A DNA stretch of 58,400 nucleotides from Flavobacteriales bacterium UBA6772 (GCA_905182215.1 CAJJAI010000033.1:1-58400); one strand, 5' to 3'. Shown: positions 42,831-53,703, numbered from the stretch's first letter. The notes: generated by a model from the sequence alone, not told the origin. Translations and numbers: made by a program.

Positions 42831-45800
42831 ATGAAAAAACTTTTCCTCTCCTTAGCTTTACTACTAAGTACTTCCATTTTCGCTCAGTTAGAAATGCGCT
42901 ATGCGCAAAGTACCGACGAGAATCCGAAATGGATACAGTTGATGTACACTGAAAACCCGGATGCAGGATTAATTACCGAAGCTTACAAAGACTATTATAA
43001 AACCCATCCTTTTGTAAAAAACAAACACACACAATACTACAAAAGGTGGCAACGATCTATTAGTAGATCTTCTGCAAAACCTACTCAAAAATACATAGAT
43101 GCTAGTAATGCTAGGAAGTCTGCAGCAATGTGGATTCCTCGAGGTCCTTTCGATTTCGATATTGATGCTGCTAGTAGATCCTATGCGCCTGGAGCAGCAC
43201 ACATTTATTGTGTAGAACAAGCAATAACGAATACCAATGTTATTTATGCTGGTACAGCAACTGCAGGAATTTGGCGTTCTAACGACAAAGGAGAAAACTG
43301 GTTTTGTTTATCAAAAAACCTTCCTGTAGGCTCTGTTTATTCTGTAGAGATAGATCCTACTAACGAGGACATTGTTTATTTTTCTGGCGCAGGAACACTT
43401 TACAAATCCTCCGATGGAGGAGCAACACATACCGATATAGGTTCTGGAGAATTTAGTTCTGGAATAAGTATCAAAGAAATAATGATTCACAACGGGAAGT
43501 TGTGGGTAGCATCAGATCAAGGACTTTATTATTCTACCGACAACGGAAATTCATTTACGCAAGAAGAATCAGGTTCTTGGCAAGAAATGGAAGTTCATCC
43601 TACCAACGACCAAGTACTATATGCAGTACGAGTAAATAGCACGACTACCTCATTTTTTAAATCTACCAACAACGGTTCTACATTTAGCGAAATAGGAAAT
43701 GGCTGGCCTAGTCCAGCATCTGGAGACGAGCAAAAGCGTACAGAAATTTCTGTTAGTGCCGACTCACCGAACAAAGTTGTAGCCTTGGCTACAGGAGCAG
43801 CTAATGGAGGGTCTGGTTTATATGGAGTTTATATTAGTGAAGATCAAGGTGCAAACTGGGAGTTTAAATGTTGTGGACCTCAACCTGGAGGTCCTGCATC
43901 TTCTACTAACATTAATACAATGGCTTGGAGCGATACTGGGACTGACGATGGTGGACAGTATTATTACGATGTAGCCTTAGCGGTAAACCCACTAGATGCA
44001 AACACCATTCATATTGCAGGGGTGCAACATTGGATTTCTACCGATGGTGGCGATACTTTTACCTGCCCTGCAAAATGGTCGCATCCCGATAAAGACGAAT
44101 ACATTCACGCTGATATTCACGACATGCGTTATTTTGGCAACGATCTTTGGGTAGCCTGCGATGGTGGAGTCTTTTACTCTAACAATGCTGGAGATAGCTT
44201 TGATAAAAAAATGTACGGAATTTCTGGAACAGATTTCTGGGGCTTCGGTGCTGGATTTAGCGATGGCGAAGTTATGTTGGGTGGAACTTATCACAACGGA
44301 ACACTTATAAAAGACCATGAAGTATACGAAGGTGGATGGCTTTGTGCTGAAGGTGGTGACAACTACCGTGGATTTGTGAATTTTGCTGATGCAACTAAAG
44401 TATATACCGATGGTGGTGGAAGAATTTTACCTGGAGATCGTACCGTAAGTTTGGGCTCTTTTGCGATGCAATACAAGCCCAATGCTTCCTATATTGTTGG
44501 AGAATCGAGTAATCTAGAATTTGACCCACGCTCGCCTAATATCCTATATATTGGAAACGAAACTACACTGTATAAATCCTTCGACAATGGAGCAAGCACA
44601 AGTATACTTAATGATTTTGGAGAAAAAGTAACTTCTGTAGAAGTAGCTTGGTCTAATCCAGACTATATATATGTAGCAACTTACGCAGGTTGGTGGGATA
44701 CAAAAAAAATGTATAAATCTAGCAATGCTGGAAGTACTTGGACAGATATCACACCTTCCTCTTCTGTAGTAAATGGTCAGACTTGGATTCCGTATGACAT
44801 AACTATTAGTAGCGATAATGCAAACCATATTTGGATGGTGCGTACTTCTATGTATGGAACCCCAAGCGACGGACAAGGATACGATGTATTTAAATCTACA
44901 AATGGTGGAAGTACATGGACAAACTGGACTACGGCTACTCTAAACGACGAAAACATCACTAATGTAGAGCACCAAAGAGGTTCTAACGGTGGCGTTTATA
45001 TTGGTACACGTCAGGCTGTGTATTATAGAGACAATACAATGAGCGACTGGATTTTGTATAATAATAACCTTCCACTGCGTACAGCATCCACTCAATTAAT
45101 ACCTTACTACAAAGAAGGAGTCTTAAAAAACGGAACCAACCAAGGTGTTTGGGAGGTAGATTTTTATACTGAAAACGCACCATCGGCACAGATTTCTGCA
45201 GATAATTTTACTATTAACTGTACCAATAACATTGTTCAGTTCTACAATCACTCCGCAATGAAAACTGAAGGGGAAGAGTTTTCATGGTCATTCCCAGGTG
45301 GAATTCCTACTAGCTCAACAGAAAAAAACCCAATGGTATACTATGCCAACTCAGGAAATTATGATGTTACCCTCACCGTAAGTGATGTAAATGGTACAGA
45401 CTCACAAACGATTTCTAATTTCATAGAATTCGAAGATTTAAGTCTCACAGACATCAACGAAATGGAACAAAACTTTAACAGTGAGGTGTTCCCTCCGGAA
45501 GGATGGATATTACCCGAGGCTGGTTATTCTTGGCAAGCAATAGAAATTACAGATGCGAACTGCGAAACTAGTACTGCGGCATATGTAAACAACTTCTCTA
45601 TTAGTCAAAGTGGTGTAGAGGCCGGATTACTAAGTCCAAAAGTAAATTTAAATATTTTCGAAAATGCTACATTGAGTTTCAACTATGCCTACGCTCGTTA
45701 TGGAGCCAATTATTCCGACGGTCTAAAAGTACAAGTATCTACCGACTGTGGAGAGACTTGGACAACACTTTGGGAAGCGTATGGAACAGACCTATCAACC

Positions 45801-47225
45801 GTTCCAGACAACTCCTCGTGGTGGGAACCAACTTGTGGAGACTGGGCTAACTTAAATATAAGTTTAGTAGAATACGCTAACCAAACAATTAATGTGCAGT
45901 TTGTAAATGTAAATGGCTATGGAAATAGTCTATTTATAGACAATGTGAATTTTGCAAACAACGACGGAACTCTGGAACTCGTTAATCCAATTCCAGGATG
46001 TATAGATAGCAATGCTACCAACTACAACTCAAGTGCAAATATAGATGATGGTTCTTGTGAATATACCGCTTTTGGTGGACAGATGATTAATTTAAGTGAA
46101 GGCTGGAATTTAATTTCTACCTATATTATTCCAACTAACCCAGATTTAGAAGTAGTGTTAAATGAAGTTGTTGAGGAAATCGTTTTAGTAAAAGATTATA
46201 TAGGAAACGCCTATTTACCTGACTGGAATTTTAACGCCATTGGGAACATAAGTAATTACGAAGGATACCAAGTAAAAGCATCTACTAACTCTAGTTTCAC
46301 AGTAGAAGGTGAAATTATTGCACCTCAAAATACTACAGTTCCAGTACAGGAAGGATGGAATATAATTTCTTATTTACGTCAAAATAATGCCAATGCAGAA
46401 TTGGTTTTAGAAGAGGTCTCAGCTGAGATTGTTATTGTAAAAAACTACTTAGGGAACGCCTATCTACCCGCTTGGGATTTTAATGGTATTGGAGACTTTG
46501 AGCCTGGACAAGGATATCAATTAAAAGCAAATTCTGACTTCGAATTACAATACATTTCTAACAATGCAGAGTACCGAAATGTAGATTTAGTGACCATAAA
46601 AAACCAATCTACTAACAAAGAAATTAGCTTAAACACAGGCTCTAATATGCATTTGTTAATTCCAGAAAATGTATGGGATACAAGCATTTCTTTATGTGAC
46701 GAACTTTATGCTTACGATGCAGAAGGAAGATTAATTGGAGCCTCTAAAATAACGCTCCCAAATACACTTATTTGTCTTTGGGGAGATGATGTATTAACCG
46801 ACGAAAAAGAAGGCTTGTACACTGCCGAAGAAGTAAGGTATAAGGTTTGGAATAAATCTACTGGATTAGAACGCACTATTCAGGTACTTTCTAATAGCTC
46901 TACAAACTTTGTACAAGACCAGTTGATTATTGCTAGAAAGGTAAGCGAAAACGCATTTTCTAGTAATATCCAATTAATGGATGCAGTACCAAATCCTGCT
47001 AAAGACCAAACATTGATTCGCTTGTATATCGAAAACGATAGTGAGCTACATCTGGAACTTTTTGATGTGATAGGAAACAAAGTTTTAGACCTTGCTAAAG
47101 GGCAATATTCTAAAGGGTATCACGAATTTAACATTGATGTAAACACACTTTCTGCAGGTTCTTACCTCTACCAAATAAGGTGTAATATGGAGCGAAAAAC
47201 TAAACGTTTGGAGATCGTTAAGTAA
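42831..47225 (+). CDS. Large secreted protein: sortilin/BNR-type propeller repeats, PKD domain, C-terminal T9SS type A sorting domain
   Basis: MKKLFLSLALLLSTSIFAQ; repeated STDGGDTFT/KSSNAGSTWTDI/KSTNGGSTWTNW motifs; FSWSFPGGIPTSSTEKNPMVYYANSGNYDVTLTVSDVNG; C-terminal AVPNPAKDQTLIRLYI...LSAGSYLYQI. Confidence 0.9.
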   Translation: MKKLFLSLALLLSTSIFAQLEMRYAQSTDENPKWIQLMYTENPDAGLITEAYKDYYKTHPFVKNKHTQYYKRWQRSISRSSAKPTQKYIDASNARKSAAMWIPRGPFDFDIDAASRSYAPGAAHIYCVEQAITNTNVIYAGTATAGIWRSNDKGENWFCLSKNLPVGSVYSVEIDPTNEDIVYFSGAGTLYKSSDGGATHTDIGSGEFSSGISIKEIMIHNGKLWVASDQGLYYSTDNGNSFTQEESGSWQEMEVHPTNDQVLYAVRVNSTTTSFFKSTNNGSTFSEIGNGWPSPASGDEQKRTEISVSADSPNKVVALATGAANGGSGLYGVYISEDQGANWEFKCCGPQPGGPASSTNINTMAWSDTGTDDGGQYYYDVALAVNPLDANTIHIAGVQHWISTDGGDTFTCPAKWSHPDKDEYIHADIHDMRYFGNDLWVACDGGVFYSNNAGDSFDKKMYGISGTDFWGFGAGFSDGEVMLGGTYHNGTLIKDHEVYEGGWLCAEGGDNYRGFVNFADATKVYTDGGGRILPGDRTVSLGSFAMQYKPNASYIVGESSNLEFDPRSPNILYIGNETTLYKSFDNGASTSILNDFGEKVTSVEVAWSNPDYIYVATYAGWWDTKKMYKSSNAGSTWTDITPSSSVVNGQTWIPYDITISSDNANHIWMVRTSMYGTPSDGQGYDVFKSTNGGSTWTNWTTATLNDENITNVEHQRGSNGGVYIGTRQAVYYRDNTMSDWILYNNNLPLRTASTQLIPYYKEGVLKNGTNQGVWEVDFYTENAPSAQISADNFTINCTNNIVQFYNHSAMKTEGEEFSWSFPGGIPTSSTEKNPMVYYANSGNYDVTLTVSDVNGTDSQTISNFIEFEDLSLTDINEMEQNFNSEVFPPEGWILPEAGYSWQAIEITDANCETSTAAYVNNFSISQSGVEAGLLSPKVNLNIFENATLSFNYAYARYGANYSDGLKVQVSTDCGETWTTLWEAYGTDLSTVPDNSSWWEPTCGDWANLNISLVEYANQTINVQFVNVNGYGNSLFIDNVNFANNDGTLELVNPIPGCIDSNATNYNSSANIDDGSCEYTAFGGQMINLSEGWNLISTYIIPTNPDLEVVLNEVVEEIVLVKDYIGNAYLPDWNFNAIGNISNYEGYQVKASTNSSFTVEGEIIAPQNTTVPVQEGWNIISYLRQNNANAELVLEEVSAEIVIVKNYLGNAYLPAWDFNGIGDFEPGQGYQLKANSDFELQYISNNAEYRNVDLVTIKNQSTNKEISLNTGSNMHLLIPENVWDTSISLCDELYAYDAEGRLIGASKITLPNTLICLWGDDVLTDEKEGLYTAEEVRYKVWNKSTGLERTIQVLSNSSTNFVQDQLIIARKVSENAFSSNIQLMDAVPNPAKDQTLIRLYIENDSELHLELFDVIGNKVLDLAKGQYSKGYHEFNIDVNTLSAGSYLYQIRCNMERKTKRLEIVK

Positions 47226-47256
47226 ACTATCTAACGAAAACGTCTTAAAAGAATAC

Positions 47257-47298
47257 TAAAAAGTCCTCACCGAAATATTTTTCGATGAGGACTTTTTT
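47257..47298 (+). terminator. Rho-independent terminator after the secreted-protein gene
   Basis: AAGTCCTCA...TGAGGACTT + T run. Confidence 0.85.
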
Positions 47299-47397
47299 AT
47301 TTCAATTCAAGTATAGATTTATAGGCTTGTTTAAAGGATGCTGAATTTAGGCTATAAATACTAAATAGTTAAAAAACGTGTTGTAGTTCTTTTACTT

Positions 47398-47630
47398 GAT
47401 CAAAAGAACCAAAAATCATGTCTTCAATTCTTTCTTATCGTTCAATAAACTTTAAAATGGCTAGTAAAATGAACTCGCTAAACTCCCTTCGGTCGTTTAG
47501 TTCAAACAACATTTTACTACACTCATTTTATACGTCTATTTCTCTAAAAGAATAGAGGACGGGTAAAAAAAGGAACGTAAATACTCAAAAGTCAAAAATT
47601 TATGTTCCCTGCAAACAAGCGGATAAGCAT
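47398..47630 (-). repeat. Dispersed intergenic repeat, copy 2 (inverted relative to copy 1)
   Basis: Reverse complement aligns to 40015-40250; lacks the internal hairpin segment present in copy 1. Confidence 0.8.
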
Positions 47631-47636
47631 ATAGAT

Positions 47637-48443
47637 TTAAAACCTACACCCAAAAACAATATTAGTTTGTACAAAGAAGAAATACTGACTCGCTCTATCA
47701 ACCGGATTCTGAGTAGTACGAATGTCTGGCATATGAATAAATCCAGCTTTCAATTCTGAGGAAACAAATAAATATTTTCCTAAGTTCAGTTGAGCTGCAC
47801 CTACAGCACTCATTCCGTATCCTGCTAAATGAAAATCATCGTGTCTAGCATTGTTTAAAAGAGTGGCATTCGTTTTAGGAATCATAATACCGACTCCTAA
47901 ACCTTCACTTAAATCCAAAGAAATTTTATTGCGCTTCCAAAACTCATCTGTTCTTCGGAGTTCAACATTAATATAATTGAGTCCGTCGGTATGTTCAAAA
48001 AGCAATAAGTGCGTATCCAAAACTATTTCATCATCTTCATAAACACCATCAAAATCGGTTTCTGAATTCTCAATAAATCCGTTTACAGAAACAACCTGAT
48101 TAGAATCTACCACATATTTCATGTGATCTGCGCCAATAGAAATAGAGTACTTATTAGTAATGAAATAGCCAACACGGGCATTAAATTGAGGAATGGTAAT
48201 TCGTAAAGGGTGAAAATAATCGTAGGTATTAAAAGGTGTTTGTCGGTCGTGCGCAATTGTGTTTTCGATGGTGAAATCGTAGTCTTTACCAGAAAAATGA
48301 ATATCCGAAGTACTATACATTGCTCTGTTCCAACCCCAATATAAAAAGACTTCTCCTTTTCTAGATTTCACTTCCTGCGCTTGTTCTTGCGCCATTAGCG
48401 CAAAACTAAAGAGTGATAGTAAGAGTAAACAGTAATTCCGCAT
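47637..48443 (-). CDS. Hypothetical outer-membrane beta-barrel-like protein
   Basis: Signal peptide MRNYCLLLLSLFSFALMAQ; alternating beta strands, C-terminal aromatic end VQTNIVFGCRF. Confidence 0.65.
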   Translation of the reverse strand: MRNYCLLLLSLFSFALMAQEQAQEVKSRKGEVFLYWGWNRAMYSTSDIHFSGKDYDFTIENTIAHDRQTPFNTYDYFHPLRITIPQFNARVGYFITNKYSISIGADHMKYVVDSNQVVSVNGFIENSETDFDGVYEDDEIVLDTHLLLFEHTDGLNYINVELRRTDEFWKRNKISLDLSEGLGVGIMIPKTNATLLNNARHDDFHLAGYGMSAVGAAQLNLGKYLFVSSELKAGFIHMPDIRTTQNPVDRASQYFFFVQTNIVFGCRF

Positions 48444-48578
48444 GAATAAATTAATTTTATGTTGGCAAAATAAGGAAATATTAAGGACTTAAACAGCATA
48501 GTATCTAGCTAAATAGCAGTCGGATTACAATATGATAAAAGTCTTGCCTAATGTGTTTCCTAATTGAGAAAAGGCTCG

Positions 48579-48587
48579 TATTTTTGC
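48579..48587 (+). promoter_or_regulatory. Candidate -7 element TAnnTTTGC upstream of hemA
   Basis: tatttttgc 20 nt before the hemA start. Confidence 0.45.
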
Positions 48588-48606
48588 ACAAATCAATTCT
48601 AAGGAT

Positions 48607-49842
48607 TTGAGCGTACAGGAAGCTAAATTTATAAGTCTAGGGATTTCGCATTGGAAAACACCAATCGATATCCGCGGAAAATTCAGTTTTCCTCAAGAAG
48701 CTGTAGAAGCTATTCTTGAGGAGGCTAAGGAGCTAGGTATTAAGAGCCTTTTTGTGCTTACTACCTGTAACCGCGCACAGTTTTTTGCACATACCCACAA
48801 TGCTTTTATCCTAAAAGAACTCTTTGCAAAGCACACCAAAGCATCGCTAGAAGAATTCGAAAAATACCATTTCCTACTGACTGAAGACGAAGCTGTACAT
48901 CAACTTTTTGAGCTGTGTTGTGGATTGGATTCTATGATATTGGGTGATTTACAAATTGTAAGTCAGGTAAAAGACGCGGCTAAATACGCCAATAAAAAAG
49001 GGATGTTAGATGGCTACTCTCATAGGTTGATGCAATTTGTATTGCAGGCTTATAAAGATGTGCGTACCGATACTGCCATAAACGAAGGCCCTGCCTCTGT
49101 AGCTCATGCTGCCGTACTGTTCATGAAAGAGCGTTTTAAGCAGTTTACCGATAAAAAAATCCTCCTCTTTGGAACTGGCGAAATTGGCGAAACAACCGTT
49201 AAAAACTTACAGAAGCACAGCTACAAAGAGATGGTTCTTATAAACCGAACCCGTTCTAAAGCAGAAGCTATTGCCAAACCATTAAGCATACGTGTTGCCG
49301 ATATAGAAAAGCTAAAAGACGAATTAATCGATACCGATATATTAATTGTGGCTACTGGCGCGTTTGAACCTACGGTGCACACAGAACATTTTAAGGGATT
49401 AAACTGCGAAATGTTGTTATTGGATTTATCGGTTCCAAGGAATATAGATTCCGAAGTTGATCAGATAGAAAACCTTGAGCTTATCGATATGGATCAGCTC
49501 AATAGCATACAAGATGAAACTTTGGCAATGCGTCGCAAGAACATTCCCAAAGCGCGTACCATCATCAACCTACATAAAAACGAATTTTACGACTGGGTAT
49601 TAATGCGTCATTTATCGCCTACTATTCAGGCTTTACGCGAAAAACTACATTCGTATAGAACGGATGAGCTCGAACAACAGAAATTCCGTTTGAGTGATGA
49701 AGAGTTTAAAAAAGCAGATAAGTTGGCTACCAGTGTGGTTAATAAAATTGCCAATCAAGCTACAGAATACATCAAATCGAAATACCGTCAATCTGATGAA
49801 ATGGTAAAGATGGTAGAAGAAATGTTTAAACTGAACCCATGA
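48607..49842 (+). CDS. hemA: Glutamyl-tRNA reductase (TTG start)
   Basis: SLGISHWKTPIDIRGKFSF; VLTTCNRAQFF; ILGDLQIVSQVKDAAKYA; LLFGTGEIGETTVKNL. Confidence 0.95.
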   Translation: MSVQEAKFISLGISHWKTPIDIRGKFSFPQEAVEAILEEAKELGIKSLFVLTTCNRAQFFAHTHNAFILKELFAKHTKASLEEFEKYHFLLTEDEAVHQLFELCCGLDSMILGDLQIVSQVKDAAKYANKKGMLDGYSHRLMQFVLQAYKDVRTDTAINEGPASVAHAAVLFMKERFKQFTDKKILLFGTGEIGETTVKNLQKHSYKEMVLINRTRSKAEAIAKPLSIRVADIEKLKDELIDTDILIVATGAFEPTVHTEHFKGLNCEMLLLDLSVPRNIDSEVDQIENLELIDMDQLNSIQDETLAMRRKNIPKARTIINLHKNEFYDWVLMRHLSPTIQALREKLHSYRTDELEQQKFRLSDEEFKKADKLATSVVNKIANQATEYIKSKYRQSDEMVKMVEEMFKLNP

Positions 49843-50759
49843 TTCGAATAGGAACCCGAAAAAGCAAGCTGGCTTTATGGCAAGCGTATAAAGTACAAGA
49901 GGAACTCAAAGCGCTAGGGCAGGCTTCCGAATTGATTTTAATAGAATCTGAAGGCGATATAGTACTCGATACGCCCCTACCACTTATGGGTGGAAAAGGT
50001 GTATTTACTAAAGCTTTGGATGATGCTTTGGTAGCTGGAAAAATCGATATTGCAGTTCACTCTCATAAAGACATCCCTACCGACTTACCCGAAGGAATAG
50101 AGCTTTGTACAGTAATGGAAAGAGCCAATCCTTTTGATGTGTTGGTGGTTCGTAAAGACACCGAATTCTTAAACATTGAAGACTACGCTGGCTTAATCGC
50201 CACGAGTTCTAATAGAAGAAGATCACAGTGGCTAGACCGCTACGAAAAACACAGTACATGCGACATCCGTGGAAATGTACAAACACGTATTAAAAAGCTT
50301 AGAGAGAGTAATTGGGATGGTGCCATTTTCGCTGCTGCGGGATTGCAACGCTTAGAGCTCGATCACGAAATAGCTATGGTTTTAGATTGGATGGTACCTG
50401 CACCTGGACAAGGAGCAGTTGCTGTGGTTTGCCGAGAAGGTGATACTGCTACTGCAGCTATTTGTAGTGGTTTCCACCACGAAGAAACTGCTTTTTGCAC
50501 AGGTATAGAGAGAGATTTCTTGAATCGATTAAATGGTGGTTGCTCCGCTCCTATTGGCGCTTACGCGAAAGTGGAAGAAGGGATTCTTAAACTCCAGACC
50601 ATCGTTATGGATCCAAATGCCGAAATTAAGATTGAGGTAAATTTAGAAAAGGATGCTATGCTCGCGCACAACTTAGGGATAGAAGCAGCAGAATATGCTC
50701 TGGAAAGAGGTGCAAAAGACATCATCGATAAACTACCTAAAGAAAAGCGCTTACACTAG
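49839..50759 (+). CDS. hemC: Hydroxymethylbilane synthase
   Basis: IRIGTRKSKLALWQAYKVQEEL; KGVFTKALDDAL; SHKDIPTDLPEG; LNGGCSAPIGAYA. Confidence 0.97.
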   Translation: MIRIGTRKSKLALWQAYKVQEELKALGQASELILIESEGDIVLDTPLPLMGGKGVFTKALDDALVAGKIDIAVHSHKDIPTDLPEGIELCTVMERANPFDVLVVRKDTEFLNIEDYAGLIATSSNRRRSQWLDRYEKHSTCDIRGNVQTRIKKLRESNWDGAIFAAAGLQRLELDHEIAMVLDWMVPAPGQGAVAVVCREGDTATAAICSGFHHEETAFCTGIERDFLNRLNGGCSAPIGAYAKVEEGILKLQTIVMDPNAEIKIEVNLEKDAMLAHNLGIEAAEYALERGAKDIIDKLPKEKRLH

Positions 50760-51440
50760 ATGAATCAAAAAGGGCACATATGGATTACTAAATCGCTGAA
50801 CGAGCGACAAAGAACCTATGTCCAAAATTTAGGACTTCAGATTAAAGAAGTAGCCCTTACAAAGATTAAATCTATTGACTTCCCGAAAGACCTTGCTGAA
50901 GCTGAAGCTTGGATTTTCACTTCTCAAAATGCTGTAAAAAACGTACTTCGACAGGCTCAGTACGACAAAGGTGGGTTTTCAGGAACAGTTTATGCTTCTG
51001 GGAAGCTAACAGCAAAAGCATTGCAAGAGAAAGGTTTTGAAACTATATCTGGTGCTGATGAAACGGCTCTTAGTTTAGCAGAAAAAATTGCTGAAGACGG
51101 TATTAAATCTGCTCTTTTCTTTTGTGGAAACATGCGCAGAAACGAGCTACCACAATACCTAGCTAAAAAAGGAATTCAACTAAAAGAAGAAGTTGTTTAC
51201 CACACGCTTTTAGAACCTAAAATGATACAAGCTCAAAAAGGAGACGCCCTCTTTTTTATGAGTCCATCTGCAGTAGAATCTTATGCTATGCTAAACGAAT
51301 TCAATACAGAAATCGATTATTACAGTATTGGAGGAACTACTGCCAAAGCATTACAGAATAAGGGCATTCAAAAACATCACACAGCAGCAGAAGCTTCGCT
51401 TGAAGCCATGCTGAAACAATACACTACAGAAAACAACTAG
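50760..51440 (+). CDS. hemD: Uroporphyrinogen-III synthase
   Basis: Position between hemC and hem[13 protein letters not shown] and [11 protein letters not shown] motifs. Confidence 0.85.
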   Translation: MNQKGHIWITKSLNERQRTYVQNLGLQIKEVALTKIKSIDFPKDLAEAEAWIFTSQNAVKNVLRQAQYDKGGFSGTVYASGKLTAKALQEKGFETISGADETALSLAEKIAEDGIKSALFFCGNMRRNELPQYLAKKGIQLKEEVVYHTLLEPKMIQAQKGDALFFMSPSAVESYAMLNEFNTEIDYYSIGGTTAKALQNKGIQKHHTAAEASLEAMLKQYTTENN

Positions 51441-51442
51441 AT

Positions 51443-52471
51443 ATGGAGTTTCCAAAATTAAAAAACGACCTCTTACTAAGAGCTTTAAAAGGTGAAATCG
51501 TTGAAAGACCACCGGTATGGATGATGCGTCAAGCAGGGCGTTTTTTACCAGATTACATGGTTTTAAGAGAGAAGTATACTTTCTTCGAACGCTGTGAAAC
51601 TCCCCATTTAGTTTCTGAGATTACCACCATGCCTATATGGCAAGTGGGTACCGATGCAGCCATTTTATTCTGTGATATTTTAGTCGTTCCTATGGCTATG
51701 GGATACCATGTAGATATGGTTCCTGGTGTAGGTCCTCGTCTTCCGAGAACTGTAAAAACTTTAGCGGATGCCGAAGCGATTGTTGTTCCCGATGTAGAGA
51801 TTGCATTAGGATATGTAATGGAAGGGATTAAGCAAACGCGTATGGACCTAAAAGGGGAAGTTCCATTGATTGGTTTTGCGGGTGCTCCATGGACTTTACT
51901 TTGTTATATGGTTCAAGGAAGAGGTTCGAAAGATTTTTCTGAAGCAAAGAAATTCTGTTTTGAGCAACCTGAAGCTGCTAGAGTATTGTTACAAAAGATT
52001 ACCGATACTACGATTGCTTATATGAAAGCACAGATTAAAGCGGGTGCTCAAGCATTCCAATTATTCGATTCGTGGGCTGGTTTATTGAGTCCAGATGACT
52101 TTATGGAATTCTCTTATCCTTACTTAAAGCAAATTGTTGCCGAATGTACTGTTCCGAATATCTTATTCGCTAAAGGTTCGTGGTATGCTTTAGAAGAATT
52201 AAAAGCTACGGGTGCCAACGGTATCGGTATCGACTGGGCAGTAACACCAGAAATGGCTCGTAAAGTTTTAGGACACGATGTAACCATTCAAGGGAATTTC
52301 GATCCTTCAAGATTATACGCGCCTATTCCTAAAATTGAACAATGGACTAAAGAGATGATTGACCGTTTTGGAAAAGACAGATACATCGTAAACTTAGGAC
52401 ATGGTATTTTACCCGATGTTCCTGTAGACCATGCAAGAGCGTTTATCAATGCAGTGAAAAACTATAGTTAA
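51443..52471 (+). CDS. hemE: Uroporphyrinogen decarboxylase
   Basis: [40 protein letters not shown]. Confidence 0.97.
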   Translation: MEFPKLKNDLLLRALKGEIVERPPVWMMRQAGRFLPDYMVLREKYTFFERCETPHLVSEITTMPIWQVGTDAAILFCDILVVPMAMGYHVDMVPGVGPRLPRTVKTLADAEAIVVPDVEIALGYVMEGIKQTRMDLKGEVPLIGFAGAPWTLLCYMVQGRGSKDFSEAKKFCFEQPEAARVLLQKITDTTIAYMKAQIKAGAQAFQLFDSWAGLLSPDDFMEFSYPYLKQIVAECTVPNILFAKGSWYALEELKATGANGIGIDWAVTPEMARKVLGHDVTIQGNFDPSRLYAPIPKIEQWTKEMIDRFGKDRYIVNLGHGILPDVPVDHARAFINAVKNYS

Positions 52472-52589
52472 AAAGGAGTCAGGATTCTGGAGACAGAAGT
52501 CAGATGAAATTTTGAGTTTTAAGCTTTGAGTGATAACTAAAAGCTAGCCAAAAGGCTTTTGTCATTTTCAAATCGTCAAATCAATTTAC

Positions 52590-53498
52590 ATGAACATAAA
52601 GGAGACATTTACAGCCCACCTCTTCGATTTACAAAATCGTATTTGCGCTGCTTTGGAAGAAGTAGATGGCAAAGCTAAATTTGTAGAAGATGCTTGGGAA
52701 CGCCCAGGTGGTGGCGGTGGTAAAACACGCGTTATCGCCAATGGCGATGTCTTCGAAAAAGGAGGAGTTAATACCTCTATAGTACACGGTGAATTACCCG
52801 AGGTTTTTAAGGAAAAGTTTGGGGTGAGCGAAGCGAGTTTTTATGCTTGTGGACTCTCCTTGGTTATTCATCCTACGAGTCCTAAAATTCCTACCGTACA
52901 TGCCAATTGGCGCTATTTTGAAATGTACGATGGCGATGGAAAAGTGATTAAAAGATGGTTTGGTGGTGGCTCCGATCTTACTCCGTATTATATTGTAGAG
53001 GACGATGCAAAACATTTTCACCAGGTGATGAAAGATATGTGTGACACTCACAATAAAGCATACTACTCTGAATTCAAAAAAGCCTGCGACGAATATTTCT
53101 TTAACTCTCACAGAGATGAAACACGTGGTATTGGCGGCATCTTTTACGATTATAAACAAGAAGACGAAAGTATGTCTTGGGAAGCACTTTTAGCCTTTCA
53201 AATAGACGCTGGAAACTGCTTTGTAGAAGCCTATGCTCCGATAGTTGAAAAACACAAAGAGGAGACCTATACCGAAGCTCAAAAATACTGGCAAGAAATC
53301 CGCCGTGGACGCTATGTAGAATTTAATTTACTCCACGACAGAGGCACACATTTCGGTATTAAAACCAAAGGTAGAACAGAATCTATTCTGATGAGCTTAC
53401 CTTCTACCGTTCGTTGGGATTACGATTTCCAAACCGAAAAAGGAAGCGAAGAAGCGAAGTTGATTGAAGTACTGATGAATCCTAAAGATTGGGTTTAA
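52590..53498 (+). CDS. hemF: Oxygen-dependent coproporphyrinogen III oxidase
   Basis: EDAWERPGGGGGKTRVIANGDVFEKGGVN; WWFGGGSDLTPYY-like KRWFGGGSDLTPYYIVEDD. Confidence 0.97.
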   Translation: MNIKETFTAHLFDLQNRICAALEEVDGKAKFVEDAWERPGGGGGKTRVIANGDVFEKGGVNTSIVHGELPEVFKEKFGVSEASFYACGLSLVIHPTSPKIPTVHANWRYFEMYDGDGKVIKRWFGGGSDLTPYYIVEDDAKHFHQVMKDMCDTHNKAYYSEFKKACDEYFFNSHRDETRGIGGIFYDYKQEDESMSWEALLAFQIDAGNCFVEAYAPIVEKHKEETYTEAQKYWQEIRRGRYVEFNLLHDRGTHFGIKTKGRTESILMSLPSTVRWDYDFQTEKGSEEAKLIEVLMNPKDWV

Positions 53499-53552
53499 AT
53501 CGAACACGTGGATCGTAATTCGGAAAACGGAAGACGTGAGGTGTTAAAATTA

Positions 53553-53597
53553 TAAAAGCTTGCTACTCTAAAGCTCTAGAGAAGCAAGCTTTTTTAT
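53553..53597 (+). terminator. Rho-independent terminator after hemF
   Basis: AAAAGCTTGCT...AGCAAGCTTTT + T run. Confidence 0.75.
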
Positions 53598-53694
53598 TCA
53601 ATAATGAAATACAAAAATTCAGTATTACAGTTTTCATCAAACACTACATTTCAACACTATCCAACACAGAGCACTAAAGGCATCAAAAAATAAG

Positions 53695-53703
53695 TATCTT
53701 TGC
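53695..53703 (+). promoter_or_regulatory. Candidate -7 element TAnnTTTGC immediately upstream of dxr
   Basis: tatctttgc ends 4 nt before the dxr ATG. Confidence 0.5.

Noticed and set aside
48607-48609. TTG start of hemA
   Set aside because: Rare start codon, but the N-terminal homology begins immediately and no upstream ATG fits; unusual but not remarkable alone.
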